Below, piece by piece: positions 16,367 to 24,386 of a stretch of DNA of 64,000 nt; position 1 is the stretch's first letter, and each line of letters starts with the position of its first letter. Source of the DNA: UBA2031 sp037189985. GTDB taxonomy: Bacteria; Pseudomonadota; Gammaproteobacteria; Pseudomonadales; Moraxellaceae. A program made the translations under genes and the position numbers. The stretch spans positions 62,001 to 126,000 of the forward strand of contig JBBCJX010000034.1 in NCBI GenBank assembly GCA_037189985.1, written 5' to 3'. Below the pieces are notes generated by a model, which saw only the letters and a list, made by a program, of their open reading frames with translations, made no database searches and was not told the DNA's origin.

Positions 16367-17259
16367 TGAGGATGTTCAGGCAGAAATACCTGTCCCGTGC
16401 CATGGCGCTGCTGTTGCTGGCAGCCAGTGGTGCGCATGCAGACTGGGTGATTGATGGCGAAGCCACGGCAACCTATGACAGCAATGTCAGTCGTGCCGAA
16501 CGCGAACGCGACATCCTTGAGGACGAAAGCCTGCTGGGCAGTCTTTCCCTGGGCTGGCGCACCCAGCCTGGCCACACTACTGCGATCAACCTGCGCGCCT
16601 TCGTCGAAGGCGAGGGCTATCGTGAGATCACCACGCTGGGGCGTGTCACTGCCGGCGGCCAGGCCATCCTGCGCTGGCAGCCGGTGCTGGGCTTCCTGCG
16701 CCCGGTCTACCAGTTCAGCTTTACCGCGCAGATGGACGACTACAACGTCAGCCAGCGCGACAGTGCGGTCTACACCGTGCAGGCCTTTGCCTCCAGGCGC
16801 ATCAACGACCGCATCATGGCGTCCTACGGCCTTGAAGGTGTGGAGCGTCGTTCCGATGGCACGGTCTTCGATACCACCAGTGGCCGCGCCTTCCTCAATC
16901 TGGATTTCATGTTGAGCAAGGACTGGAGTGCCTATGGTGGTTACAGCCATCTGCGCGGCGACACCTTTTCCTCGGCACAACTGGCGTTCTGCAACGGCCT
17001 GCCGGCCAACGACATCTTCGGGTTGGTCAGTGCCAGCACGGCCATCGAACCGGATGCGGCCTTCAACGGGAAATTCTGCGGAAACTGGATTGCCTATCGC
17101 CTCAAGGCCACCACGCATGTGCTGACCCTGGGCCTCAACCGTGCCTTCAGCCATAACCTCTCTGCCGACTTCTCGGTACAGGGCGTGGATGTGGACGCCC
17201 GGGGCGACAACAACTACCAGCGCGTGCTCGTACGCGCCGGCCTGCTGACGAGATTCTGA
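16366..17259 (+). CDS. outer-membrane beta-barrel protein of the heme/repeat operon
   Basis: The product has 297 residues: a signal peptide ending in GAHA, then alternating amphipathic strands (WVIDGEATATYDSNVSR, SLGWRTQPGHTTAINLRAF, VYQFSFTAQMDDYNVS), and a C-terminal strand ending in phenylalanine (RVLVRAGLLTRF), as expected of an outer-membrane barrel. The only two cysteines (FCNGL, KFCGNW) lie in one predicted loop and may form a disulfide. The start ATG overlaps the stop of the giant gene (TGATG), and the next gene follows after two bases. I do not recognise a specific family. From its position between two heme-c proteins, a porin-cytochrome-type conduit is a reasonable inference. Confidence 0.75.
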   Translation: MRMFRQKYLSRAMALLLLAASGAHADWVIDGEATATYDSNVSRAERERDILEDESLLGSLSLGWRTQPGHTTAINLRAFVEGEGYREITTLGRVTAGGQAILRWQPVLGFLRPVYQFSFTAQMDDYNVSQRDSAVYTVQAFASRRINDRIMASYGLEGVERRSDGTVFDTTSGRAFLNLDFMLSKDWSAYGGYSHLRGDTFSSAQLAFCNGLPANDIFGLVSASTAIEPDAAFNGKFCGNWIAYRLKATTHVLTLGLNRAFSHNLSADFSVQGVDVDARGDNNYQRVLVRAGLLTRF

Positions 17260-17261
17260 TC

Positions 17262-19445
17262 ATGTCCATGCGCATTCTTTTTTCGCTGGCGCTGGTGACG
17301 ATGCTGGCTGGCTGCGTCGGTGACGACGACACCAAGGTGGAGCGTGCCCTGCCGCCTGCCGATGCCCCCGATTCTTTCCTGCTTTTTCCGAATACGCAGG
17401 CGCCACTGGCGGCCGGTGACTATGTGCTTGAGGTTGGCCCGCAGAGTGGCGTTGCTGCCGGCAGCTATACGGTGCAGGTCCGGCGGGATGACGGCAGCAC
17501 GCAGACCCTGAGCGGCAACTGGCCGGGAGGCGGCAGCGACAGCCGGCCCCTTGAACTGGCTCGCGCTGGCGGCCTCACCATCACTACCCTCTCGGCGACA
17601 CCGACGCATCTCGTGCTGAAGCTCAATGGCCAGGTAGTGACGCGTGCCGATGGCACGATAGACCTGCCGCTAAGCCGCATCAGCTCGGCGGCTTATGGCG
17701 ATGCCTACTACGCTGCTGTCGATCCGGCCGGCGAGCGCACGACGCTGGCCGACTGGAAAAGCAAGAACGGCTTCGATGCCGGCTTCGACTCGCATGTGAT
17801 CTTCCGCGATGCCAAGGATCTTGGTTACGGCCGCGACATGTATGCCCGCCGCAATACCGACGGCACGCTTGCCTTCTTCGTGAACAACTTCGTGGTGGTA
17901 CTGCAACCGGGCAGCAGCACGAACTACGGCCCGCTCAATGTCGAAGCGGCGATTGCGCAGGACATGCGCTACCTGCAAGGCACCAATGCCATCGAGTTCA
18001 GCCCCGCCAACCAGGACGGGCCGAACGACAACGGCGCCATGATGATCACCAAGTTCTTCACCTTCGACAAAAACGGCAAACGCATCGCCTCGGCCGACCT
18101 GGACGGGCGAGGCGTCAAGCACATGCCCGGCATGTGCTGGGCATGCCACGGCGGCCAGACCCTGCCGCTGGACGAGAACGGCAAATTCCAGGCGCAGTCG
18201 CTGCGCTCGGCCAAGCTCAACCTGCTGGACGCGGCCCATCTCGAGTATTCGCCCCAACTGGCCTACCAGCGCCCGCAACTGGAAGACGGCCTGCGCGTGA
18301 TCAACCGTTATGTGCACGAGTCCCACGGCGTCATCGCATCGCGTGCCGCCAACAGCCAGGGCCACTGGCTCGCGGATTTCGCTCTTGAGCTGGCCGAAGG
18401 GCGCTACGGCCCCACCATGGATGCAGCAGTGAGCAATGACCTCGCCATCCCGGCGGGCTGGGCGCAGACGCCGTCGCGTCCTGCTGGCGTGGAAGAGCTT
18501 TTCCGGCAGGTTGTCGAGCCGCATTGCGTGGGCTGCCATGCCCTGCAGGGTACGACCGTCGGCGAGACCCTGCCGGCCGGCAATGCCGGTCTTGGCAATG
18601 CCATCAATTTTTCTACCTGGGAAAAGTTCATCAGTTATCGCAGTCGCATCGTCGACTACGTTTACCGTCGCGGCCTCATGCCAATGTCGCTGCGAAATTT
18701 CGAGAGCTTCTGGAGTCATCCCGATGCTGCCCCCGCCATGCTGGCTGCCTTCCTGTCCGAACCCTCGCTGTTCGACAGCCAGGGTCGTGTCGTGCAGCCG
18801 GGGCAGCCGGTGGCGCGTCCCGGTGCCAGCCGTACCGTGCAGGCATTGCCTGATCGTCTGGACGGCAATGCCAGCCTCTTCGCCAGTCACTGGCAGTGGC
18901 GTCTGGTCAGCCAGCCGGCGGTCCAGCCGCCCGGTGCACATGTCAGCCTGCTGTATGCCGGCTCGGCACGCCCTCAGCTCGTCATCTTCGGCATGCCGGC
19001 AGACGGTGTTTACGAGTTCGAACTGGTGGTGAGCAACGGCCGTGGTACGAACGCAAAGGAGAGCCTGCTGCTCACAGTCGACAGCTCCTTGCCACGGCCA
19101 CCGAAGCAACTCACTTTTGCACAGGACATTCTGCCGTTGCTCACCAACGATGCTGTCGGCCAGCAATGTACCGACTGCCACAGCGCCGCTGGCAACAGCG
19201 GCTCCTACCCCGGCATTCCGGTCTACTGGACGGCAGACAGTGGCCTCTACCAGCGCGTGATGGAGCGTGTGGACCTGCGTGATCCCGAGAACAGCAAGTT
19301 GCTCACCAAGCCGACCAGCCTCAACCATGGCGGTGGTATACGCATGGACCGCGATACTGCACTGGGCCGTGAGCACTACAGCACCATCACGAGCTGGATA
19401 CGTGAGGGAGCGGTTTGTGGCATTGATGCGGTGTTGTGTCCGTAA
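17262..19445 (+). CDS. lipoprotein with three c-type heme-binding sites
   Basis: The product is a 727-residue predicted lipoprotein (lipobox LAGC at about residue 17). It contains three c-type heme motifs: CWACH (residue 292), CVGCH (422) and CTDCH (636). The first two-thirds may carry a di-heme module with wide spacing. A beta-sandwich segment (about 540-610, FELVVSNGRG) precedes the last heme. The C-terminal cysteines (AVCGIDAVLC) may form a disulfide. It follows the barrel gene by two bases and ends the operon, after which a REP pair occurs. It would be periplasmic or outer-membrane anchored. Electron transfer is inferred from the heme sites; no known enzyme domain was recognised, although some multiheme lipoproteins are oxidases or dehydrogenases. 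Confidence 0.83.
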   Translation: MSMRILFSLALVTMLAGCVGDDDTKVERALPPADAPDSFLLFPNTQAPLAAGDYVLEVGPQSGVAAGSYTVQVRRDDGSTQTLSGNWPGGGSDSRPLELARAGGLTITTLSATPTHLVLKLNGQVVTRADGTIDLPLSRISSAAYGDAYYAAVDPAGERTTLADWKSKNGFDAGFDSHVIFRDAKDLGYGRDMYARRNTDGTLAFFVNNFVVVLQPGSSTNYGPLNVEAAIAQDMRYLQGTNAIEFSPANQDGPNDNGAMMITKFFTFDKNGKRIASADLDGRGVKHMPGMCWACHGGQTLPLDENGKFQAQSLRSAKLNLLDAAHLEYSPQLAYQRPQLEDGLRVINRYVHESHGVIASRAANSQGHWLADFALELAEGRYGPTMDAAVSNDLAIPAGWAQTPSRPAGVEELFRQVVEPHCVGCHALQGTTVGETLPAGNAGLGNAINFSTWEKFISYRSRIVDYVYRRGLMPMSLRNFESFWSHPDAAPAMLAAFLSEPSLFDSQGRVVQPGQPVARPGASRTVQALPDRLDGNASLFASHWQWRLVSQPAVQPPGAHVSLLYAGSARPQLVIFGMPADGVYEFELVVSNGRGTNAKESLLLTVDSSLPRPPKQLTFAQDILPLLTNDAVGQQCTDCHSAAGNSGSYPGIPVYWTADSGLYQRVMERVDLRDPENSKLLTKPTSLNHGGGIRMDRDTALGREHYSTITSWIREGAVCGIDAVLCP

Positions 19446-19480
19446 ACGCAAAGCCGATCAAATAAAAGTGTTTCCCATCC

Positions 19481-19559
19481 GTCACCCCGGCGAAGGCCGG
19501 GGTCCATACGGCGGTGGCAAAACAGATGCCGCATGGGTCCCGGTTCGAGCCGGGATGAC
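19481..19559. repeat. inverted pair of REP-like elements (REPIN)
   Basis: Copy one begins GTCACCCCGGCGAAGG and ends GTCCAT (19481-19507). Copy two, inverted, runs from ATGGGTCCCGG to GGGATGAC (19533-19559). About 25 bases separate them. The pair lies between the convergent triheme lipoprotein and M14 peptidase genes and may act as a bidirectional terminator. Confidence 0.85.
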
Positions 19560-19563
19560 ATCA

Positions 19564-20616
19564 CTATTTTTTCTCTTCCTCACCAAACCACCGTTGCATC
19601 GCCTCCTTTCGGTACACCTCCCGCAGCCTTGCTTCAGGCATCCAGCTTTCCCATGCAGCAGTGGCCGCAATCAGGAAATCGAACAGGGTGAGGTGACGGC
19701 GCAACACACGCTCCAGTCGATGCGGTAAAACGGGATTGAAGTGACCGAACCAGGAAAAGAACTGTCGCGGATTCTTCTTCACCCAAAGCCAGGAACCCAT
19801 TTCCAGCGTGAAGGGCAGGAAAGTACCGGAGTTTCTGGTCTGGAATTCGTCATAGAGAAAATCCCAGAGATCACCGTGCGTGGTGTAGCTCGCCGACTGC
19901 GGCTCCATCAGGTAGAAGCTGTGGTTGGGCCAGGTGCGGTTGAAAAGGGCGCGCAGGGCAAAGGCTTCCGGCAGGTTGGGTGCGGGCTCGTGGCTGCGTG
20001 CATAGGGAAACCAGATGCGGTCGCGGAAGCCGAAGCCTGAATGGCAATCCATGGCAATGGAAAACGGATGCGCATGTAGCCGGCTTCGTACGACCTCGAA
20101 GAGTGCCACCGTTTCCGGCGGCAGGCTGTCACCCAGCCGACCCCGGTACCAGGGCAAGTGCGGCCCCAGCCGGTGCCCGCCCACCAACAAAGGCACTTTG
20201 CCGTTGGCGTCCAGGGGCGCGCTGCGCATGAGATCCACACCGGCAGGATTGGCGCGCGTACCCAGCAGGAGGCCACCCGGATTCACCATGGGCATGAACA
20301 CCAGCCGGACCCGCTCCAGCAAGGCGGCAAAGCTCGAGTCCCAGCGCAGCCGTTCAACCAAGGTATGCAACCAGGCCATCAGGACTTCGGAGCCGATTCG
20401 CTCCATGCCATGCACACCGCCAAAAAAACCGATGGCGGGGGCATTGGCAGACGTACTGCCCGCTTCCAGGCACCACACGGGCAGTGTTTGCCCTTCAGCA
20501 TCAACGGTCGTGATGACTTCGGCACGCAAATACGGGTGGCCCTTGGTGAGGAGCTCATCCAGCGTTGTGAATTCAGGAAGGGAATGACTCAGGGCGGCAT
20601 CCTCGTGACAGGCCAT
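19564..20616 (-). CDS. M14-family zinc carboxypeptidase-like protein
   Basis: The product is a 350-residue cytosolic-looking metallopeptidase. The zinc motif appears as GGVHGMERIG (HxxE). A third ligand lies in AMDCHSGFGF, the substrate segment is MVNPGGLLLGTRANPAG, and the catalytic Glu is in FTLEMGSW, an M14 carboxypeptidase arrangement. No signal peptide is seen. The ATG at 20616 is preferred because it begins directly before the domain; the frame stays open further upstream into DNA without domain similarity. It lies next to the cassette-like cluster but has the composition of the rest of the chromosome. Substrate is unknown. Confidence 0.82.
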   Translation of the reverse strand: MACHEDAALSHSLPEFTTLDELLTKGHPYLRAEVITTVDAEGQTLPVWCLEAGSTSANAPAIGFFGGVHGMERIGSEVLMAWLHTLVERLRWDSSFAALLERVRLVFMPMVNPGGLLLGTRANPAGVDLMRSAPLDANGKVPLLVGGHRLGPHLPWYRGRLGDSLPPETVALFEVVRSRLHAHPFSIAMDCHSGFGFRDRIWFPYARSHEPAPNLPEAFALRALFNRTWPNHSFYLMEPQSASYTTHGDLWDFLYDEFQTRNSGTFLPFTLEMGSWLWVKKNPRQFFSWFGHFNPVLPHRLERVLRRHLTLFDFLIAATAAWESWMPEARLREVYRKEAMQRWFGEEEKK

Positions 20617-20700
20617 GAAAACCTGATCGCGATTGGACGACAGTTTGGTGAAGGAATGGTGACAGTGGATGGCACAGACTGGGTTGGCAAAGCATGACCT

Positions 20701-20766
20701 GCCATCAGCTACGAGGCGATGCCTCAACCGCAAAGTGGCATCGGCTTTAATGAGCTTTTAGAGCGT
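20701..20766 (-). repeat. diverged attC-like site
   Basis: The right arm (about 20737-20765) reads GGCATCGGCTTTAATGAG on the plus strand, close to the classical attC arm GGCGTCGGCTTGAATGAA. GATGCC (20718-20723) pairs with GGCATC (20737-20742) as a stem. The outer core site is degenerate (TTTTAGAGC instead of GTTAGGC). It follows the YdeI-like gene in its reading direction, as an attC should. Confidence 0.45.
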
Positions 20767-20792
20767 GCCGAACTCGGAATATGAAAGGCATT

Positions 20793-21344
20793 TTACTCCT
20801 CAGCTTGGGGAGCACTGAGGCTTTTGCTGTAGAACCCCGACTGATCAAAACAGCAAACCCGGTTTTTCCCGGAAGCCAGCATGTCACATGCACTCTCTAT
20901 ACGGCTCTTGCGAGTCTTTTCCTGTTTTGCGGATTCAATCCAGTGTATCCAGTCAATCCGGGCAATGGTTGTGGTGGCATCCCATACCGCTCTGGCCTCC
21001 GGTGAAGCGGCAAGTGCCTTCTGGAGGTCTGCTGGCAGCTTGGGTTCAGGCTCTTTGGCCACTGAAGCAATATCCAGCGTAACCATGTCGCCCATTTCTG
21101 CACCACAAGCTTCTTGCAGCGCTTTGTCGACTTTCAGCCAATGGCTAAGTTGACCATCGGGCTCCAGCAAGGCTTGAAAATGATGGCCGTTGATGGTGCC
21201 TTCCACGCTGGTTCTTCCGCGCCGAGGGAGGTTTTCACTTATGGGTTTTGGCAAAACTACAAACGCCCAGAAGCTTTCTTTGCCTAGCTTGGCAGGGCGA
21301 AGCAGCTTTGCTTTGAATCTCAACCTTGTGGCGACTTGGCTCAT
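20793..21344 (-). CDS. YdeI/OmpD-associated family protein (DUF1905 plus OmdA)
   Basis: The product has 183 residues. The N-terminal half matches DUF1905 (FKAKLLRPAKLGKESFWAFVVLP, GRTSVEGTINGHHFQALLEPDG), a small beta-barrel domain. The C-terminal half (about 100-165) is the helical OmdA/YdeI-like domain beginning KLPADLQKALAASPEARAVWD. This family has been linked in the literature to protection from bacteriocins or peptides, but the biochemistry is unclear. It is the last gene of the cassette cluster, with attC-like sites upstream (21361-21418) and downstream. Its composition is less GC-rich than the neighbourhood, consistent with transfer. Confidence 0.85.
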   Translation of the reverse strand: MSQVATRLRFKAKLLRPAKLGKESFWAFVVLPKPISENLPRRGRTSVEGTINGHHFQALLEPDGQLSHWLKVDKALQEACGAEMGDMVTLDIASVAKEPEPKLPADLQKALAASPEARAVWDATTTIARIDWIHWIESAKQEKTRKSRIESACDMLASGKNRVCCFDQSGFYSKSLSAPQAEE

Positions 21345-21360
21345 TGGTGTCTCTTGCCGC

Positions 21361-21418
21361 GCCTGGCGCTGGAGTTAAGGCGGCACTGGCAGCGTCCGCC
21401 TGGAGTGACTGGTTAGGC
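21361..21418 (-). repeat. attC recombination site of the middle cassette
   Basis: On the minus strand it begins GCCTAACCAGTCACTCC (core GCCTAAC, complement of GTTAGGC at 21412-21418). A GGCGGACG...GCCGCC stem follows, then TTAACTCCAGC, as in classical attC sites. The opposite core is degenerate (GCCAGGC instead of GTTAGGC). The stop codon of the membrane-protein gene overlaps it. Confidence 0.72.
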
Positions 21419-21796
21419 AATGGGCCTCACTATCAAGATGAGAAAGCCGCCCAACAGCTCTGTGATTAAAAGAAGACGCAAAACACCTTGGGGAGCGCCG
21501 TGCTGAAGCCAAGGAAGAATACGCCCGACTGGTTGTAGTAGTAAGAATATAGCAACAAGGTCGCCGAGTGATTGGTCATGTATGCGGCAAGCAGCCAATA
21601 CACATAGGGCCGCTTGCCCAAGAAAGACACCTGTGTAAATTGCTCCAAACTCACTGTTCCCATTGGGTGGAGTTAGCTGATAGCCGAGTAGCTTTGCCAA
21701 GCTTGCTGGCTGAAAAATTGACCACAGTGCAAATATCACGAACGTTAAGCCCGTTGCAGATATAAGAATTTGCCTGAGGAGATCGCTGTAAATCAT
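21413..21796 (-). CDS. small integral membrane protein (DUF4345-like), cassette gene
   Basis: The product has 127 residues and about four predicted transmembrane helices: ISATGLTFVIFALWSIF, a central pair (AIYTGVFLGQAALCVLAA and LVAIFLLLQPVGRIL) and a final VLRLLLITELLGGFLILIV. The layout, including a GR after the third helix, resembles DUF4345-type membrane proteins. The ATG at 21796 has a GAG ribosome site; the frame extends upstream to 21871 but that part overlaps the attC site and is not counted. Its stop lies inside an attC site, which is usual for cassette genes. Function is unknown. Confidence 0.75.
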   Translation of the reverse strand: MIYSDLLRQILISATGLTFVIFALWSIFQPASLAKLLGYQLTPPNGNSEFGAIYTGVFLGQAALCVLAACRIHDQSLGDLVAIFLLLQPVGRILPWLQHGAPQGVLRLLLITELLGGFLILIVRPIA

Positions 21797-21839
21797 ATTG
21801 AGCTCATGGCGAGTGGATGGATACTTTTTGACTTCGAGG

Positions 21840-21903
21840 TATAACGTTTGAGTTAAGGGCGCACCGCCCACGGTGGCGTCGCCTCTTGAATGAATTGTTA
21901 GGT
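21840..21903 (-). repeat. attC recombination site (best conserved of the cluster)
   Basis: On the plus strand it runs TATAACGTTTGAGTTAAG (21840-21857), then GGCG...CGCC arms around CACGG, then CTTGAATGAATTGTTAGG (to 21902). The minus-strand reading, CCTAACAATTCATTCAAG, matches the textbook 59-base element almost base for base. It ends the 97-residue cassette gene and starts the next cassette. Confidence 0.85.
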
Positions 21904-21917
21904 TGCTTAACTACAAC

Positions 21918-22211
21918 CTATTTTTTAAAGACCTCGATACGAAGAGGGGAAAGTGAAGCCGCCTCTTTGGTAGCAAGATATTTGTCAGTTGTGCTTCGAA
22001 TCTCTGGCCACGCTGCCTCAACTTCGGCAATTGTGGATGAAACATTATCAATATCTTCTTCTGTTGGGTTGCTGCTAAAGACTGCCAAACACGTGAGGTT
22101 GCCTGTGCGGGGCTCAAATTCCAGAGAAAAGGCGGTGAGATTCTGTGGCGTATTCCCATGGAGCGCACGTAGGGCTGTGATTTTAAGCTCGTTATCATCG
22201 ATGGCTTTCAT
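21918..22211 (-). CDS. 97-residue hypothetical protein, cassette gene
   Basis: A small soluble protein (MKAIDDNELKITALRALHGN...) with an alternating strand/helix pattern: a beta strand LTAFSLEFEP, then TGNLTCLAVFSS, then a helix around DIDNVSSTIAEVEAAWP. I do not recognise a family. It is believed real because it fills a cassette exactly, with attC-like sites directly on both sides, and is in the same orientation as the other two cassette genes. The stop is TAG at 21918-21920. Base composition is AT-richer than the chromosome around it. Confidence 0.68.
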   Translation of the reverse strand: MKAIDDNELKITALRALHGNTPQNLTAFSLEFEPRTGNLTCLAVFSSNPTEEDIDNVSSTIAEVEAAWPEIRSTTDKYLATKEAASLSPLRIEVFKK

Positions 22212-22215
22212 AACA

Positions 22216-22265
22216 ACCTAACTTTTAATAGACGTCAAAATTGACGCCTTGAATTACGTTACTTC
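22216..22265 (-). repeat. short attC-like site upstream of the first cassette gene
   Basis: The perfect core ACCTAAC (22216-22222, RYYYAAC) is followed by GACGTCAA/TTGACGCC arms and CCTTGAATTACGTTACTT on the other side. It is shorter (about 50 bases) and its second core, GTTACTT, deviates from GTTRRRY. It starts five bases from the ATG of the 97-residue gene. Confidence 0.55.
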
Positions 22266-22492
22266 TGACGTATAACCCGGCTGATTAGCCATCATATCCT
22301 TGAGTGTGTTCGTCTCAAGCTCGTAAAGATTTTCCTGGCTTTGGGTTTGCAAGGACTGCTCGAGGATGAAAACGGCATTTGATCTGGGAGCGGCGAGGGC
22401 TATTTGCAGGTGTTGGACTGCAAAGCCCAGCCAATTTAGTTGATTCCATTATTGATTGTTGAGCTGCCTGCATCAGCCCAATTTGCCTGGGC

Positions 22493-22996
22493 TCAGTACA
22501 ACAACCCCAACCCGATATGGAAGTTGTCCAGCTTTTCTTCATCGGCGTAGTTTTCCAGCGCGAAGGTCAGCGTGAGGCGGTTGCCGAGGCTGGTGTTGTA
22601 GCGGTTGCGCTTGGTGCCGGTGACGAAGTCGTAGATGGAGGTGAGGTTGAAGTCGTTGCGAACGCGACGCACCACGCCCTGCGTACCCATGCCGATCTGG
22701 AGCTGGATGAGCTTGGAAATGCCGACGCCGGCATAGACATTCACGAGGTCGCCATCGCTGCCCCAGGATTTGTAGCTCCCACCGCCATTGAGAAAGGTGC
22801 GGGTGTAGTTGGCGTCCAGAAAGAAGCCACTGCCGACACCGGTGTCATCGCTGCGGGTATCCACGCGGCCGGCGGAGACCAGAATAGCGGGCAGTATCTT
22901 GGGGTCCAGCGGGGCGGCGGCGGCCTGGGTGGGCAGCAGTGCGGAGGCGGTCAGAAGGGTCAACAGAGCCGCAAGGGCCGATCCCTGAAGGCGCAT
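22493..22996 (-). CDS. small outer-membrane barrel-like protein
   Basis: The product has 167 residues. A signal peptide (LAALLTLLTASALLPTQAAAA) is followed by short amphipathic strands: GSGFFLDANYTRTFL, DLVNVYAGVGISKLIQLQIGMG, NRLTLTFALENYA. It ends FHIGLGLLY with a terminal aromatic residue, typical of barrel proteins. An AGAGGA ribosome site precedes the ATG. It lies downstream of corA on the same strand, 124 bases away. No known family is recognised. Function is unknown. Confidence 0.7.
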   Translation of the reverse strand: MRLQGSALAALLTLLTASALLPTQAAAAPLDPKILPAILVSAGRVDTRSDDTGVGSGFFLDANYTRTFLNGGGSYKSWGSDGDLVNVYAGVGISKLIQLQIGMGTQGVVRRVRNDFNLTSIYDFVTGTKRNRYNTSLGNRLTLTFALENYADEEKLDNFHIGLGLLY

Positions 22997-23120
22997 GGCA
23001 TGTCCTCTTTCTTTTTATTGGTGCTCTTGGTGGCTTCCCGGACCGGCGGGCCGGCTGCCCGATTATGCCGTGTTTGCCCGGTGCCGGCCATGCCGGCTTC
23101 CGGGCCTGCCAAAGCCCTTC

Positions 23121-24071
23121 TTAAAGCCACTTCTTCTTGCGGAACCACAGGTAGGGCGCCACGGCCGAGGCCAGCATCAAGGCCAGTGCCCAGCCGTAGC
23201 CCAGGTCCCAGTGCAGCTCGGGCATGATGTCGAAGTTCATGCCGTAGATGCTGGCGATCATGGTGGGCGGCAGGAAGGCGACCGAGGCCACCGAGAATAT
23301 CTTGATGATCTTGTTCTGGTTGACGTTGATGAAGCCCAGCGTGGTGTCCAGCAGGAATTTGATCTTGTCGAAGAGGAAGCTGGTGCTGGCGATCAGGGAC
23401 TCGGAGTCGCGGATGATGTCGCGCAGGCGCTCGCTCTGCTCGGCGTTGAGGATGCCGGAACGCAGCAGCAGGTAGAGCATGCGTTGCAGGTCCATCATGG
23501 AAATGCGGACCTTGCCGTTCAAGTCTTCCTGTTGGGCGAGATCCGTCAGCACGGATTCCATGTCGTCCTGCTCGGCATTGCCCAGCACTTGGCGGCTGGT
23601 CTTTTCCAGATCGGCGGCGATGCGTTCCACGATGTCGGCCAGGTTTTCCACCTTGGTCTCGAACAGGCCCAGCATGATGGACTTGGAGTTGGTCAGCGTG
23701 ACCAGCCCCTTGCGCGCCCGCAGGCGGAAGAGGCGGAAGGCGGCAAGTTCTTCCTCGCGCAGGGTAAAGAGGCGGTCGCTGTGGAATACGAAGGCGGCCG
23801 AGATGTTCTCGGAGTTCTCGTCGGCGTAGTTCAGGAAGTAGGAACTGATGTGCAGGCCGTCATCGTTCTCGTAGAAGCGCGAGGTGGCCTCGATTTCGTA
23901 GATGTCGTCGATGGTGGGCAGTTCCTGCCCGTAGGCTTCGCGTAGCCAGTCCCGTTCTTCGTCGGTGGGGGCGATGGCATCTACCCAGATGACCTCGGGG
24001 GCAAGGTCCGAGGCGGCATTGATGGCGACTTGCTCAAGCAGTCCTTTGTTCAGTGTGAAAGCCATCAGCAT
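23121..24071 (-). CDS. corA: magnesium/cobalt transporter CorA
   Basis: The product is a 316-residue CorA Mg2+ channel. The N-terminal cytosolic domain includes DIEATSRFYENDDGLHI-like sequence (here YEIEATSRFYENDDGLHI). A long stalk helix leads to two C-terminal transmembrane helices. The selectivity motif YGMN (Gly277-Asn279) and the extracellular MPEL follow the first helix, and the basic end KKKWL matches E. coli CorA closely. The start MLMAFTLNK at 24071 corresponds to MLSAFQLEN of E. coli CorA. The protein acts as a homopentamer in the inner membrane. No regulator or Mg2+ leader could be identified. Confidence 0.95.
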   Translation of the reverse strand: MLMAFTLNKGLLEQVAINAASDLAPEVIWVDAIAPTDEERDWLREAYGQELPTIDDIYEIEATSRFYENDDGLHISSYFLNYADENSENISAAFVFHSDRLFTLREEELAAFRLFRLRARKGLVTLTNSKSIMLGLFETKVENLADIVERIAADLEKTSRQVLGNAEQDDMESVLTDLAQQEDLNGKVRISMMDLQRMLYLLLRSGILNAEQSERLRDIIRDSESLIASTSFLFDKIKFLLDTTLGFINVNQNKIIKIFSVASVAFLPPTMIASIYGMNFDIMPELHWDLGYGWALALMLASAVAPYLWFRKKKWL

Positions 24072-24386
24072 GGACGGGTACTCTCAACGGCAGGGCGGCC
24101 TTCTTCACTCATGATTGTAGAGGGATGGTTGAAGAAGGCAGCGAATTGGCTCTGGATCGATAGGCGAGGGTCCTGCCCGCAGCGGGCAACGTTGCCGAAA
24201 GCGCGGCCATTCTACCGTTGGCCTTCGGCACCTGCCAGCAAAGCCGGCGCATAGTGCGAGACTTTGTTTGCGGAATTGTTTCGGTGACGTTGGCCTGTCG
24301 GGGCGATAAGCCGGCTCCTGCACACTGTGCATTCCGTCGTTCCGGCGAAGGCTTTAACGACGATAGCCGGGATCATGAGCAGGCTT
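24072..24386. other. 315-base intergenic region between comF and corA
   Basis: No gene is credible here. A broken REP-like half-element, GTCGTTCCGGCGAAGGC (24336-24352), is visible near a partial partner around 24367. The rest carries no clear promoter or terminator that I can support. Confidence 0.6.

Larger units (their letters stand above)
20701..22265 (-). mobile_element. integron gene-cassette cluster lacking an integrase (CALIN-like)
   Basis: Three short minus-strand genes are each followed in their reading direction by an attC-like palindromic site (21840-21903, 21361-21418, and a diverged one at 20701-20766). A further attC-like site (22216-22265) precedes the first gene. GC content here is visibly lower than in flanking DNA. 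No integrase gene occurs in the window. Lone cassette arrays of this kind are called CALINs. The limits given are those of the outermost attC-like sites. The 227 bases from 22266 to 22492 show no gene and could be remains of another cassette. Confidence 0.72.

Noticed and set aside
19533..19559. GGTTCGAGCC resembling a tRNA T-loop
   Set aside because: It is part of an inverted REP-like stem-loop; no cloverleaf can be drawn around it.
22315..22542. Small minus-strand open frame overlapping the barrel-like gene
   Set aside because: Composition is random-like, it has no ribosome site and it overlaps the start of a more convincing downstream frame.
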